Made by a program: the position numbers and the translations under genes
Assembly (NCBI RefSeq): GCF_000714435.1
Contig: NZ_JJMW01000029.1
Coordinates: forward strand, 1-64,000
Direction: 5' to 3'
DNA: 64,000 nucleotides
Source: Exiguobacterium alkaliphilum 12/1
GTDB taxonomy: Bacteria > Bacillota > Bacilli > Exiguobacteriales > Exiguobacteriaceae
Notes under the pieces: model-generated
The model's database searches: none
What the model was told of the DNA's origin: nothing
What the model saw: the letters and a program-made list of their open reading frames with translations, nothing else
Part shown: one piece after another, positions 16,573 through 24,221 of the stretch
How positions within the stretch are numbered: the first letter of the stretch is position 1
Layout of the letters: each line of letters opens with the position of its first letter

Positions 16573-17559
16573 ATGAACGTCATCTCATTTATTCTCCCCG
16601 CCTATAACGAAGAAAAAAACATTCCACTCATCTTTGAAGCCATCCGCGAGCAATTCGAGGGGAGCCCGTACGACTATGAAATTGTATTCATTAACGACGC
16701 AAGTTCAGACGATACGCTAGACGCCATCAAACGGTTGGCGAACCGGCACCCTGAAGTCCGATACGTCTCCTTCTCACGAAACTTCGGAAAAGAAGCGGCT
16801 ATCCTCGCTGGTCTGCAACACGTGACCGGGGACGCCGCCATTTTAATGGATACCGACTTGCAACATCCTCCTGCCCTCATTCCTCAAATGATTGCGGGTT
16901 ACGAAGAAGGATACGACCAAGTCATCGCCAAGCGCGACCGGACCGGTGAGAGCGGGCTTCGAAAGTTCGCCTCGCAGACGTATTACAAACTCATCAATAA
17001 AATCGTCGATGTCGAGCTCGAGGACGGCGTCGGTGATTTTCGCCTACTCAGCCGCGAGGCAATCGACGCCTTGTTACGCATGAATGAGAATCACCGTTTC
17101 TCGAAAGGATTGTTCTCTTGGATCGGAATGGAACAAAAAATTGTCACATATGAGAACGTCTTACGCCAAAACGGCGAGACGAAATGGTCGTTCAATCAGC
17201 TGTTCAATTACGGGATCGATGGTTTGATTTCCTTTAACTCAAAACCACTCCGGTTCTGTTTTTACACGGGCGTCTCAATCTTAATGCTATCGATGCTCTA
17301 TATCTTGTTCACGCTGTTCGGCATCATCCAAGACGGTGTCGAGACACCTGGTTACTTCACGCTCATCTCGGCGATTCTGTTACTAGGCGGCATTCAGCTC
17401 GTCAGCCTCGGGATTATCGGCGAATACGTCGGACGCATCTATTTCGAGACGAAACAGCGTCCTGCTTATTTGATTCAAGAGACTAATATGCAAAGGAAGA
17501 GTGTGAATGAACAAGCGAAAGGCAGAGTTTATAAAATTCATCGTCATCGGGGGAATTAA
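16573..17559 (+). CDS. GT2 glycosyltransferase, GtrB/CsbB-type
   Basis: A 328-residue polyprenyl-phosphate sugar transferase. The catalytic GT-A domain (about residues 1-220) shows LPAYNEEKNIP, FINDASSDDT, RNFGKEAAILAGL and the DTDLQHPP metal-binding motif. Two transmembrane helices follow (about 233-258 and 268-292). CsbB, YkoT and GtrB of this family load a sugar onto undecaprenyl phosphate on the inner membrane face. The start at 16573 follows AAAGGAG. The last 53 bases overlap the start of a GtrA gene, which a YfhO gene follows, so the product should be flipped outward and transferred to an envelope polymer. The sugar, possibly GlcNAc, is inferred. Confidence 0.9.
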   Translation: MNVISFILPAYNEEKNIPLIFEAIREQFEGSPYDYEIVFINDASSDDTLDAIKRLANRHPEVRYVSFSRNFGKEAAILAGLQHVTGDAAILMDTDLQHPPALIPQMIAGYEEGYDQVIAKRDRTGESGLRKFASQTYYKLINKIVDVELEDGVGDFRLLSREAIDALLRMNENHRFSKGLFSWIGMEQKIVTYENVLRQNGETKWSFNQLFNYGIDGLISFNSKPLRFCFYTGVSILMLSMLYILFTLFGIIQDGVETPGYFTLISAILLLGGIQLVSLGIIGEYVGRIYFETKQRPAYLIQETNMQRKSVNEQAKGRVYKIHRHRGN

Positions 17560-17896
17560 CACCCTCAATTACTATTTGGTGTACATGTTGTTTCATCACG
17601 TATGGAAAGTCGGCTACGGGGTCTCTCATGTGGTGGCGTTCACGCTCAGCATGGTCGCCTCTTTCTTTTTGAACAGTTATTTCACGTTCAAAGTCAAACC
17701 GACGTTACGGAAATTTTTGCAGTTCCCGTTGACGCAAGTCGTCAACTTCACGGTCACGACCGTCTGTATTTATCTACTCGTCGAACAGCTCGGTGTCTCG
17801 ACATCGATCGCACCGCTGTTCGCTATCTTCATCGCCGTACCGGCGACGTTCATCGTTACGAGTAAAATTTTGAAACGCGAGCAGTCGACCGTATGA
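17507..17896 (+). CDS. GtrA-family membrane protein
   Basis: This 129-residue protein has four hydrophobic helices and the GtrA/GtcA family pattern: FIKFIVIGGINTLNYYLVY at the start, then LSMVASFFLNSYFTF, and a final helix IFIAVPATFIVTSKILK. Family members are proposed to flip undecaprenyl-phosphate-linked sugars across the membrane. It begins 53 bases inside the upstream GT2 gene with its own AAAGGAAG site, and its last 4 bases overlap the YfhO gene. The tight packing points to one co-translated glycosylation cassette. Confidence 0.9.
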   Translation: MNKRKAEFIKFIVIGGINTLNYYLVYMLFHHVWKVGYGVSHVVAFTLSMVASFFLNSYFTFKVKPTLRKFLQFPLTQVVNFTVTTVCIYLLVEQLGVSTSIAPLFAIFIAVPATFIVTSKILKREQSTV

Positions 17897-20424
17897 AGAA
17901 CGTCATTCTAATCGTCGCTGCGTTTCTCGTGTCAATCGTCGCCCATGCGTTCTTCATCTACTATCAATCGCAAGGCGGCTACATCGCCGGACCGAACGAC
18001 GGATTGTCGCAGATGGTCCCGTTCAAACATTTCTTGTACGAGACGTTCCATAAAGGCAACCTCGTCTATGCGGAAGACTTCGGCTTTGGCGGCGGGGTCA
18101 TCACCCAGCTCGCCTACTATTACGCGACGTCGGTCGTCTTTTGGCTCACCGTCGCCGTCGTCTCGTTGTTCGACGTGCTCGGTCTCGTCACGCCGGACCT
18201 CGAGCTTTGGTTACAGCTCGCGCTCGTCGTCAGCATCGTCCGTCTAGCCGTCGTCTTCGTCTTGACGACGTACGCGTATCGACTCTTTCACGTGCAGACG
18301 CTTTACGCCTTTGCCGGTGCCGTCGTATACGGTGTGTCGGTCATGTACATCCGGCACGTCACATTTTGGGAGTTTTTCGCGGACGCCTTTTTATGGGTAC
18401 CGCTCCTCGTGATCGGGCTCGAACGCATCATCCGGCTCGGTCGGGCGGACCTGTTCATCGCCGTCAGCGCGCTGATGCTCGTCAACAACTTCTACTTCGC
18501 TTACATCAATTTGGTGTTCGTCCTCGTCTACGTCTTGTTCCGCCAGTTCATCCGCTTCCCGGAAGATCGGCTCAGGCGTCGGCACCAATGGATGCTTTAT
18601 AGCGGGTCTGGCGTGCTCGCACTCTTATTGAGCGCGTTCGCGTTCGTTCCGGCGACGTACGGCTTTCTACAGAACGAGCGACCGTCACTCGCCCATGACA
18701 TCCCGTGGCTCCGCCCCGATAACGTGTTATACGATAGCACCATTCTCATTATTCCAGCAGTTTTCGTGCTGCTCGCACTCTATCGTCCGCTCTATCGCCA
18801 TACCGCGTTCCGGCTATTCGCGTCGATGAGCCTCTTGTTCATCGTGCTCCACTTCAGCCCGCACGTCGGCAGTTTCTTTAACGGGTTCTCAGCGCCGCAG
18901 TTCCGCTGGGAGTATCTCGCGAGCTTCACGATGGGCGGTGCGGTCGCGGTCGGGTTGTCGCAGTGGCGATTCGAGATGCGCGCGTTCCTTATCGCTGCAG
19001 CCGGAACGGTCACGCTCTATCTCCTTTTCGGTCTGGTCGGTGATGTCGCATCGTGGCCGGTCAGTCTTGTCATCTTCTTCTTGATGCTCGCCACCGTCGC
19101 GTCACTTTGGTGGAAACCCGCACTCGCACCTTACGTTCTGATCGCGTCTTGTCTCATCGTCTTCAACGGCTATACGAAGCTCATCCTTCACGACAAGTCC
19201 ATCGTCAACACGAACGAGGCGTTCGTGAACAGTTCAAGCTACGACAGTGCCGAGCAACGGGAGTTAATCGATGTCGTGAAAGCCGACGCCGGACCGCTCG
19301 AGCGGCTCGACTGGATGGTCCACTTGCGCAACAATACGCCCATCGTCCAGTCGTTCCTCGGGACGAGTCTATATTCAAGTATTTTAAACGGGAATTTGCT
19401 GACGTTCTATTGGCGTGATCTTGAAATCGATATGTTACGGGAAAGCGTGAGCCGTTACGGCACGCTCGGCAATCGCGCGAACTTGCACCACTTGTTGTCG
19501 AGTCCGTACTGGATGCGCAACCAAAACGTGTCGAGCGAAGTTCCTTACGGTTTCGACTTACTCGCCGAGACGGAGCGCTACGCCGCCTACGAGAGTGAGA
19601 CCCGGCTTCCGTTCGTCCGGACGACGACGTCCACGTATCGTCAAGCCGACCTTGAGGACGCCTCGGTATTGACACGTGAGCAGGCGATGCTCTCGGGCGT
19701 CATTTTAGAAGACGGAAGTGACACACCGACCCCGGCTCAGTCCATCGATTTCACGACCGAAGATGTTGAGGCCGCACTCGTCGGGGATACGCTCCGCGTC
19801 ACTTCTGAAGAAGGTGGCATCGACTTGATTCCTGACGTACCGGAGGACGCGATCGGCGACTTGTATGTCTCGTTCAACATCCGGAAACTTGAAGGAGACG
19901 GCTTCTTCATCAAGCTCGGTGGTTATCGGACGACACGAAAGCCCGAGGCCTCGATTTATCGGACCGACCTCACCTCGATGACGCTCCGCACGCCGCTCGC
20001 TGACCGTGTGCCGTTACGGCTTCCTGAAGGCACGTACACGCTCGAGAATGTGACGGTGGAATGGGAAGATTATGCGACGCTCGAGTCTGTGATTGATGAG
20101 ACGGATGCTCGACCGGAGATCCCGGTCACGTGGGACGGTCCCGACCTCGACTTTACGGTCGAAGAGGCCGCCCCGGGAACATACGCCGTTCTTCCTGTTC
20201 CGTTTGAACGAGGATGGAGCGCCCGGGTCAACGGAGAAAAGCGTGACGTCTTACAGGCGAACTATGCGTTCAGCGCGATTCAACTCGATGAAGGACGAAA
20301 CGACGTCGAATTGACGTATCGTCCCCCATTCTTCACCATCACGACCGCGCTCAGTTTGCTTGGTCTCGGTCTGTTCTTCGGTTATCTCCTCTATCTGCGC
20401 CGCAAAGAGCATCCGTTCACGTGA
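17893..20424 (+). CDS. yfhO: YfhO-family membrane glycosyltransferase
   Basis: An 843-residue protein with some twelve hydrophobic helices in the first 440 residues, a large extracytoplasmic domain (about 450-810) and one last helix (about 813-832) before a basic tail. This is the layout of YfhO proteins, GT-C-like enzymes that in Bacillus transfer a sugar from undecaprenyl phosphate to lipoteichoic acid together with CsbB. Near the N-terminus GPNDGLSQMVPFKHFLYE and YAEDFGFGGGVITQLAYYY contain the acidic residues typical of GT-C loops; later FAPEWF-like text is replaced by FSAPQFRWEYL. It is the third gene of the GT2-GtrA-YfhO unit. The acceptor is inferred. Confidence 0.85.
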   Translation: MKNVILIVAAFLVSIVAHAFFIYYQSQGGYIAGPNDGLSQMVPFKHFLYETFHKGNLVYAEDFGFGGGVITQLAYYYATSVVFWLTVAVVSLFDVLGLVTPDLELWLQLALVVSIVRLAVVFVLTTYAYRLFHVQTLYAFAGAVVYGVSVMYIRHVTFWEFFADAFLWVPLLVIGLERIIRLGRADLFIAVSALMLVNNFYFAYINLVFVLVYVLFRQFIRFPEDRLRRRHQWMLYSGSGVLALLLSAFAFVPATYGFLQNERPSLAHDIPWLRPDNVLYDSTILIIPAVFVLLALYRPLYRHTAFRLFASMSLLFIVLHFSPHVGSFFNGFSAPQFRWEYLASFTMGGAVAVGLSQWRFEMRAFLIAAAGTVTLYLLFGLVGDVASWPVSLVIFFLMLATVASLWWKPALAPYVLIASCLIVFNGYTKLILHDKSIVNTNEAFVNSSSYDSAEQRELIDVVKADAGPLERLDWMVHLRNNTPIVQSFLGTSLYSSILNGNLLTFYWRDLEIDMLRESVSRYGTLGNRANLHHLLSSPYWMRNQNVSSEVPYGFDLLAETERYAAYESETRLPFVRTTTSTYRQADLEDASVLTREQAMLSGVILEDGSDTPTPAQSIDFTTEDVEAALVGDTLRVTSEEGGIDLIPDVPEDAIGDLYVSFNIRKLEGDGFFIKLGGYRTTRKPEASIYRTDLTSMTLRTPLADRVPLRLPEGTYTLENVTVEWEDYATLESVIDETDARPEIPVTWDGPDLDFTVEEAAPGTYAVLPVPFERGWSARVNGEKRDVLQANYAFSAIQLDEGRNDVELTYRPPFFTITTALSLLGLGLFFGYLLYLRRKEHPFT

Positions 20425-20436
20425 ACGGATGCTCTT
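20405..20436. terminator. Perfectly palindromic bidirectional terminator
   Basis: Sixteen-base perfect arms meeting at CAC|GTG, with T-rich flanks on each side. Both convergent genes (yfhO and the RpiR gene) stop inside it and overlap by 8 bases. Confidence 0.85.
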
Positions 20437-21301
20437 CTTCTTGCATGATTTCACTCGAACTCTTGCGGTGATCGAGTCGTTTCGACATGTTGATTTTATA
20501 GGCGAGGTTCGCTTCGTAATCTTTCGAGAACACACCGGCGTATAGCAAATCGAGCAGATACTGCGTCGAGTCGTTCGATGTAAAGCTACCGATCTTTGAG
20601 TAGAGACGTTCCCGCGTCGTCAACCGGAGCGTACAATCCGCCTCGTTCGAGATGGCGTTCTCGCCGACGCTCGTCAAAGCGAGAACCGGGACGTGACGCT
20701 GTTTCAAATACGGGATGAGCCGGAGCGTCGTGTCACTTTCCCCTGTATAGGAGATGAGTAGCGCGCACGTCGTCTCGTCCGAGTTGGCCGCTTCGAATTC
20801 AGGGTCGACCTCACAGAGCGAGACGTGTTTTCCGATTCGGTTCATCTTCGCTTTAAAGTCGTGACAGAGCAACAAGTTATGAACGATTGAGAAAATTTTG
20901 ATGTGACGTGCCTCATGAAGCATCGTCACGGCTTGCTCGAACGCCTCATGGTCGAGGAGCGACAACGTGTCCTCAATCGTCATCTGTTTCAAGGCAGCCA
21001 TCTTGTTCGCCACCGCCATCAATCCGTCTTCGGGCGCGAACGGGTAGTTGGCATCCACGTCTGAGAAGTGACGGTTCAAATAATCGATTTCCTCTAATAG
21101 CCCCGCTTTCAATTCGACCCAGCCGGTATACTCGAGCTTATGGGCGATTCGGCTCAAAATCGACGGATGGGTATACGTCGCCTCGGCGATTTGCTTCATC
21201 GTCTTCTCTTCAATCAATTCACGTTGCGCAAACAAGTAATCAATGACGGCACGCTCAGACGGTGAAAATCCCGTTTGTTTCAATTTTTCAGTTAGTAACA
21301 A
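20417..21301 (-). CDS. RpiR-family transcriptional regulator
   Basis: A 294-residue regulator with an N-terminal helix-turn-helix (about residues 15-60: SERAVIDYLFAQ, KQIAEATYTHPSILSRIAHKL) and a C-terminal sugar-isomerase (SIS) domain (about 110-255) containing IFSIVHNLLLCHDFKAKMNRIG and LISYTGESDTT, where SYTGES matches the phosphosugar-binding loop. RpiR proteins sense phosphosugars. It is divergent from a GH4 phospho-glycosidase and separated from it by 190 bases that hold a 16-bp inverted repeat, so it very likely controls that gene and itself. It shares its terminator with yfhO. Confidence 0.88.
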   Translation of the reverse strand: MLLTEKLKQTGFSPSERAVIDYLFAQRELIEEKTMKQIAEATYTHPSILSRIAHKLEYTGWVELKAGLLEEIDYLNRHFSDVDANYPFAPEDGLMAVANKMAALKQMTIEDTLSLLDHEAFEQAVTMLHEARHIKIFSIVHNLLLCHDFKAKMNRIGKHVSLCEVDPEFEAANSDETTCALLISYTGESDTTLRLIPYLKQRHVPVLALTSVGENAISNEADCTLRLTTRERLYSKIGSFTSNDSTQYLLDLLYAGVFSKDYEANLAYKINMSKRLDHRKSSSEIMQEEEHPFT

Positions 21302-21356
21302 TGGAAGCCCTCCTGTAAATGAAATTCACAAAAATAAAGCTGATTTCGTTTTTATT

Positions 21357-21370
21357 TGTAAACGCTTTCG
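21357..21370 (+). promoter_or_regulatory. cre site (CcpA box)
   Basis: TGTAAACGCTTTCG matches the cre pattern TGWAARCGYTWNCW at 13 of 14 positions. It lies between the two operator half-sites, implying glucose repression of the GH4 and/or RpiR genes. Confidence 0.6.
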
Positions 21371-21388
21371 GAGTTATCTCGTCACCTC

Positions 21389-21416
21389 TTGTGTTCGTGT
21401 ATCCCTATTTTATACT
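21389..21416 (+). promoter_or_regulatory. Promoter of the GH4 gene
   Basis: TTGTGT, 16-base spacer, TATACT, upstream of the second operator half-site. Confidence 0.5.
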
Positions 21417-21492
21417 GAAAAAGAAGACAGGATACATCCACATCATTTACACATGTGCTTTATTTTTGTGAAACGACAAGGAGGAGATTGTT

Positions 21493-22890
21493 TTGACAAC
21501 CGGAATCAAGCTCGTCACGATTGGTGGCGGTAGCAGCTATACACCAGAATTGATGGAAGGCTTCATTAAACGCTATGAAGAATTGCCGATTCGAGAAATT
21601 TGGCTTGTTGACATCGAAGCAGGGAAAGAAAAGCTCGAGATTGTCGGAAAGATGGCACAACGCATGTGGGACGCCTCGCCGTATGACGTCGACGTCCATT
21701 TGACGCTCGATCGTCGAGAAGCGCTTAAAGACGCAGACTTCGTTACGACCCAGTTCCGCGTCGGCTTGCTCGACGCCCGGATTAAAGATGAGCGGATCCC
21801 GCTCTCGTATGGCATGGTCGGGCAAGAGACGAACGGGGCCGGCGGCATGTTGAAAGCGTTCCGGACCATCCCTGTCATCCTCGACATCGTCGAAGATATG
21901 AAACAGCTCTGTCCAAACGCGTGGCTCGTCAACTTCACAAATCCAAGCGGCATGGTGACCGACGCGATCATCCGATACGGGAAATGGGAAAAAGTCATCG
22001 GGCTTTGCAACGTACCGGTGCATGCGATGATGGCCGAGCCAGAACTGATCGGGAAGAAGCCAGAAGAATTGACACATTCATTCGCCGGATTGAATCACTT
22101 CCACTGGCACCGAGTCCATGACTTGAACGGGACAGATGTTACAGGTGAAATCATCGCCAAGATGCACGAGGATGCTTCCGGCATTCCAGCCAATATTCAT
22201 GAGATGCCGTTTTTCAAGGAACAGCTAGAGCAGATGAACATGATTCCATGCGGTTACCATCGTTACTATTATCGCACCGAAGAGATGCTCGCCCATATGC
22301 TCGAAGAGTACCAGGACCCGGCGATCGGGACGCGGGCCGAACAAGTGAAGCAAACGGAAGCGGAACTGTTCGAACTGTATAAAGACCCACATCTCGACCA
22401 TAAGCCAGAACAACTGTCTAAACGTGGCGGCGCCCACTATTCAGACGCGGCTTGTGAGACGATCGCCTCGATTTACGCGAACAAAAACACACACATCGTC
22501 GTGTCGACAAAAAATAATGGGGCCGTCCCAGACCTTGCCCCGGACGATGTCGTGGAGGTGTCCGCCTATGTCGGAGCGACGGGCGCGAAACCAATCGCCT
22601 TCGGTTCGCTCGCGCCGGCCGAGAAAGGCTGGCTCCAAGTCATGAAAAACATGGAGCTGTGCGTCGAAGAAGCAGCTGTGACCGGTGACTATGGCATCGC
22701 CCTCCAAGCGTTCATCCTGAATCCGCTCATTCCAAGCGGTGAAACTGCGAAGCGGGTTCTCGATGAACTCCTGATCGCGCACAAAGACCACTTGCCTCAA
22801 TTCGCCGAGAAGATTGCCGAGCTCGAAGCAAGCGGTGTGACGGTCAAAGATGAAATCGTCCGATCGCTCCACCCAATCGAACAAGCATGA
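21493..22890 (+). CDS. Family 4 phospho-glycosidase (6-phospho-beta-glucosidase type)
   Basis: A 465-residue NAD- and metal-dependent GH4 enzyme that hydrolyses a phosphorylated disaccharide taken up by a PTS. The N-terminal NAD motif is TIGGGSSYTPELMEGF. NFTNPSGMVTDA and the metal-site cysteine in GLCNVPVHAM (about residue 175) are in place, as is the histidine of AGLNHFHW. GQETNGAGG marks the 6-phospho-beta-glucosidase side (LicH/CelF-like) rather than alpha-glucosidases, but this is a fine distinction. Translation appears to begin at TTG 21493, since GGAGGAG lies just before and no ATG fits. It has no PTS genes alongside, only the divergent RpiR regulator. Confidence 0.88.
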   Translation: MTTGIKLVTIGGGSSYTPELMEGFIKRYEELPIREIWLVDIEAGKEKLEIVGKMAQRMWDASPYDVDVHLTLDRREALKDADFVTTQFRVGLLDARIKDERIPLSYGMVGQETNGAGGMLKAFRTIPVILDIVEDMKQLCPNAWLVNFTNPSGMVTDAIIRYGKWEKVIGLCNVPVHAMMAEPELIGKKPEELTHSFAGLNHFHWHRVHDLNGTDVTGEIIAKMHEDASGIPANIHEMPFFKEQLEQMNMIPCGYHRYYYRTEEMLAHMLEEYQDPAIGTRAEQVKQTEAELFELYKDPHLDHKPEQLSKRGGAHYSDAACETIASIYANKNTHIVVSTKNNGAVPDLAPDDVVEVSAYVGATGAKPIAFGSLAPAEKGWLQVMKNMELCVEEAAVTGDYGIALQAFILNPLIPSGETAKRVLDELLIAHKDHLPQFAEKIAELEASGVTVKDEIVRSLHPIEQA

Positions 22891-22893
22891 AAA

Positions 22894-22927
22894 AAAGCCG
22901 GCGCATTTTTTAAAATACGTCGGCTTT
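22894..22927. terminator. Terminator between GH4 gene and rbsB
   Basis: Stem AAAGCCGGCG / CGTCGGCTTT with one wobble and an AT-rich 14-base loop between convergent genes. Confidence 0.75.
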
Positions 22928-22932
22928 CTATG

Positions 22933-23844
22933 TTAGTTGATCAACTCGAGGTCGACCGGGATGTTTTCTTCGACCGTCTCCCCTTTCAAGTGCTTGACGG
23001 CAGCTTCGACACCCAATTTCCCAATCTCCGCCGGTTTTTGTGCGACTGTCGCGGCCATCGTCCCATCCTCGACCGCTTTGACGGCATCGTCCGTCGCGTC
23101 GAAGCCGATGACTTTGACATCGCTCAACCCTGCGCTACTGAGCGCCTGGACAGCCCCGAGTGCCATCTCATCGTTATGGGCAAATACTGCCACGATGTCT
23201 TTATTGTCTTGGAGAATGTTCTCCATGACCGTCAACCCTTGGGCCCGGTCAAAGTTGGCCGATTGTTTTGCGACAACGTCGAGTTTGCCATCGATTGCCT
23301 CGTTGAACCCTTGGCCACGGTCTCGTGTCGCTGACGCCCCTGGAATTCCTTCGAGTTCGACGACTTTCCCGCCTTCCCCGACGAGTTCGACCATGTATTC
23401 GCCAGCAAGCTTTCCGCCGGCAACGTTGTCTGATGCGACGTGCGCGACGACTTCGCCTGACTCAGCGTTGCGGTCGACCGTGATGACCGGGATGCCGGCA
23501 TCGTTCGCGCTTTGGACAGCAGCGCCGACCGCTTCAGAATCGGTCGGGTTGATGAGAATCAAATCCATGCCTTTTTGAATCATATCTTCGACGTCACTCA
23601 CTTGTTTCGCTGCATCGTTTTGTGCATCCGCGACCGTGAGTGTGGCGTCGAGTTCAGCCGCTTCTTCTTCCGCACCGTCTTTCAAGGCGACGAAGAACGG
23701 GTTATTGAGTGTAGAAATCGAGAGCCCGATTTTGAAGTCCCCGTCTTTTGTCTCTTGTTCCGAACTTGTTCCCGGTTGTTCCGTCGAACAAGCCGCCATG
23801 ACGACCATTGTCAATACGAGTAGCCAAGCTGTCCATTTTTTCAT
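22933..23844 (-). CDS. rbsB: Ribose ABC transporter substrate-binding lipoprotein
   Basis: A 303-residue periplasmic-binding-protein-like lipoprotein that captures ribose outside the membrane for RbsAC. The signal peptide is followed by the lipobox MAAC (Cys 19). Conserved RbsB text includes IGLSISTLNNPFFVALKDGAEEEA, GIPVITVDRNAESGEVVAHVASDN and FAHNDEMALGAVQAL. It should be the last gene of the rbs operon, but 378 bases of transposon-like debris separate it from rbsC. The bases before its ATG (GCCGACTAAAG) contain no recognisable ribosome binding site, unlike nearly every other gene here, so expression may be impaired. Confidence 0.93.
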   Translation of the reverse strand: MKKWTAWLLVLTMVVMAACSTEQPGTSSEQETKDGDFKIGLSISTLNNPFFVALKDGAEEEAAELDATLTVADAQNDAAKQVSDVEDMIQKGMDLILINPTDSEAVGAAVQSANDAGIPVITVDRNAESGEVVAHVASDNVAGGKLAGEYMVELVGEGGKVVELEGIPGASATRDRGQGFNEAIDGKLDVVAKQSANFDRAQGLTVMENILQDNKDIVAVFAHNDEMALGAVQALSSAGLSDVKVIGFDATDDAVKAVEDGTMAATVAQKPAEIGKLGVEAAVKHLKGETVEENIPVDLELIN

Positions 23845-23849
23845 CTTTA

Positions 23850-23921
23850 GTCGGCAAGGATACCCCTACTTCAATCGTGTCCCGGGCACAGCCCGACGAT
23901 AAGTGGGGGAGGAATTTCCAT
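23850..23921 (+). mobile_element. IS200/IS605-type right-end (omega-RNA-like) relic
   Basis: On the plus strand this segment folds into nested stems: CCCC/GGGG and ACTT/AAGT outside, ATCG/CGAT in the middle, and CGGGC-ACA-GCCCG as apical hairpin (23863-23909), followed by GAGGAATTTCC. Such structured ends are typical of the right ends of tnpB-carrying IS605-family elements, from which guide RNAs are made. No tnpB gene precedes it: rbsB starts immediately upstream on the other strand. It is read as a broken remnant. Confidence 0.45.
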
Positions 23922-24071
23922 CATCTTCGGTATAGGACACAATAATGCTAAACATGTGCATGATAACCGCTTATGAACTCCTACCTTGCCTCCTCCCTTC
24001 TATTAGTTAAGTCAATTCATTTTCCGCTAAAAAAACGGGTGTCGTTTATGTAGGGAAAGGTGGTGAATACC

Positions 24072-24221
24072 ATGTCTACAATCACAGCAAAAATACAAAT
24101 CTACATCCAAGCCTCTCAAGCCGCTACTATGAGGGCAACGATGGACGCAAGCCCGCACTTCAGACGGACCGTCAGTTCGTTAAGTGATGGGTCGTTGACC
24201 TTCCGTTTCCCCTTTCGATGA
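24072..24221 (+). pseudogene. Internally deleted tnpB-like transposase remnant
   Basis: A 49-codon frame with a GGGAAAGGTGGTG ribosome binding site encodes MSTITAKIQIYIQASQA followed by ATMRATMDA, which matches the start of TnpB/OrfB proteins of the IS605 family (ITAKIQI, then a helix ending LRxTMDAY). After about 26 residues the match ends and the frame runs through a hairpin-forming segment (CACTT, GACGG-A-CCGTC, AAGTG; 24156-24185) to stop beside the rbsC stop codon. It looks like an element that has lost nearly all of its coding body. The rest of the 378-base gap, 23922-24071, shows no gene. Confidence 0.5.

Larger units (their letters stand above)
21325..21472. promoter_or_regulatory. 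Paired 16-bp operator half-sites, probably for the RpiR protein
   Basis: TTCACAAAAATAAAGC at 21325-21340 and its exact reverse complement at 21457-21472 flank the divergent promoter region, 116 bases apart. One lies just inside the RpiR leader and the other just before the GH4 ribosome binding site. This suits looping or dual occupancy by the RpiR protein; the assignment is inferred from position. Confidence 0.6.
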
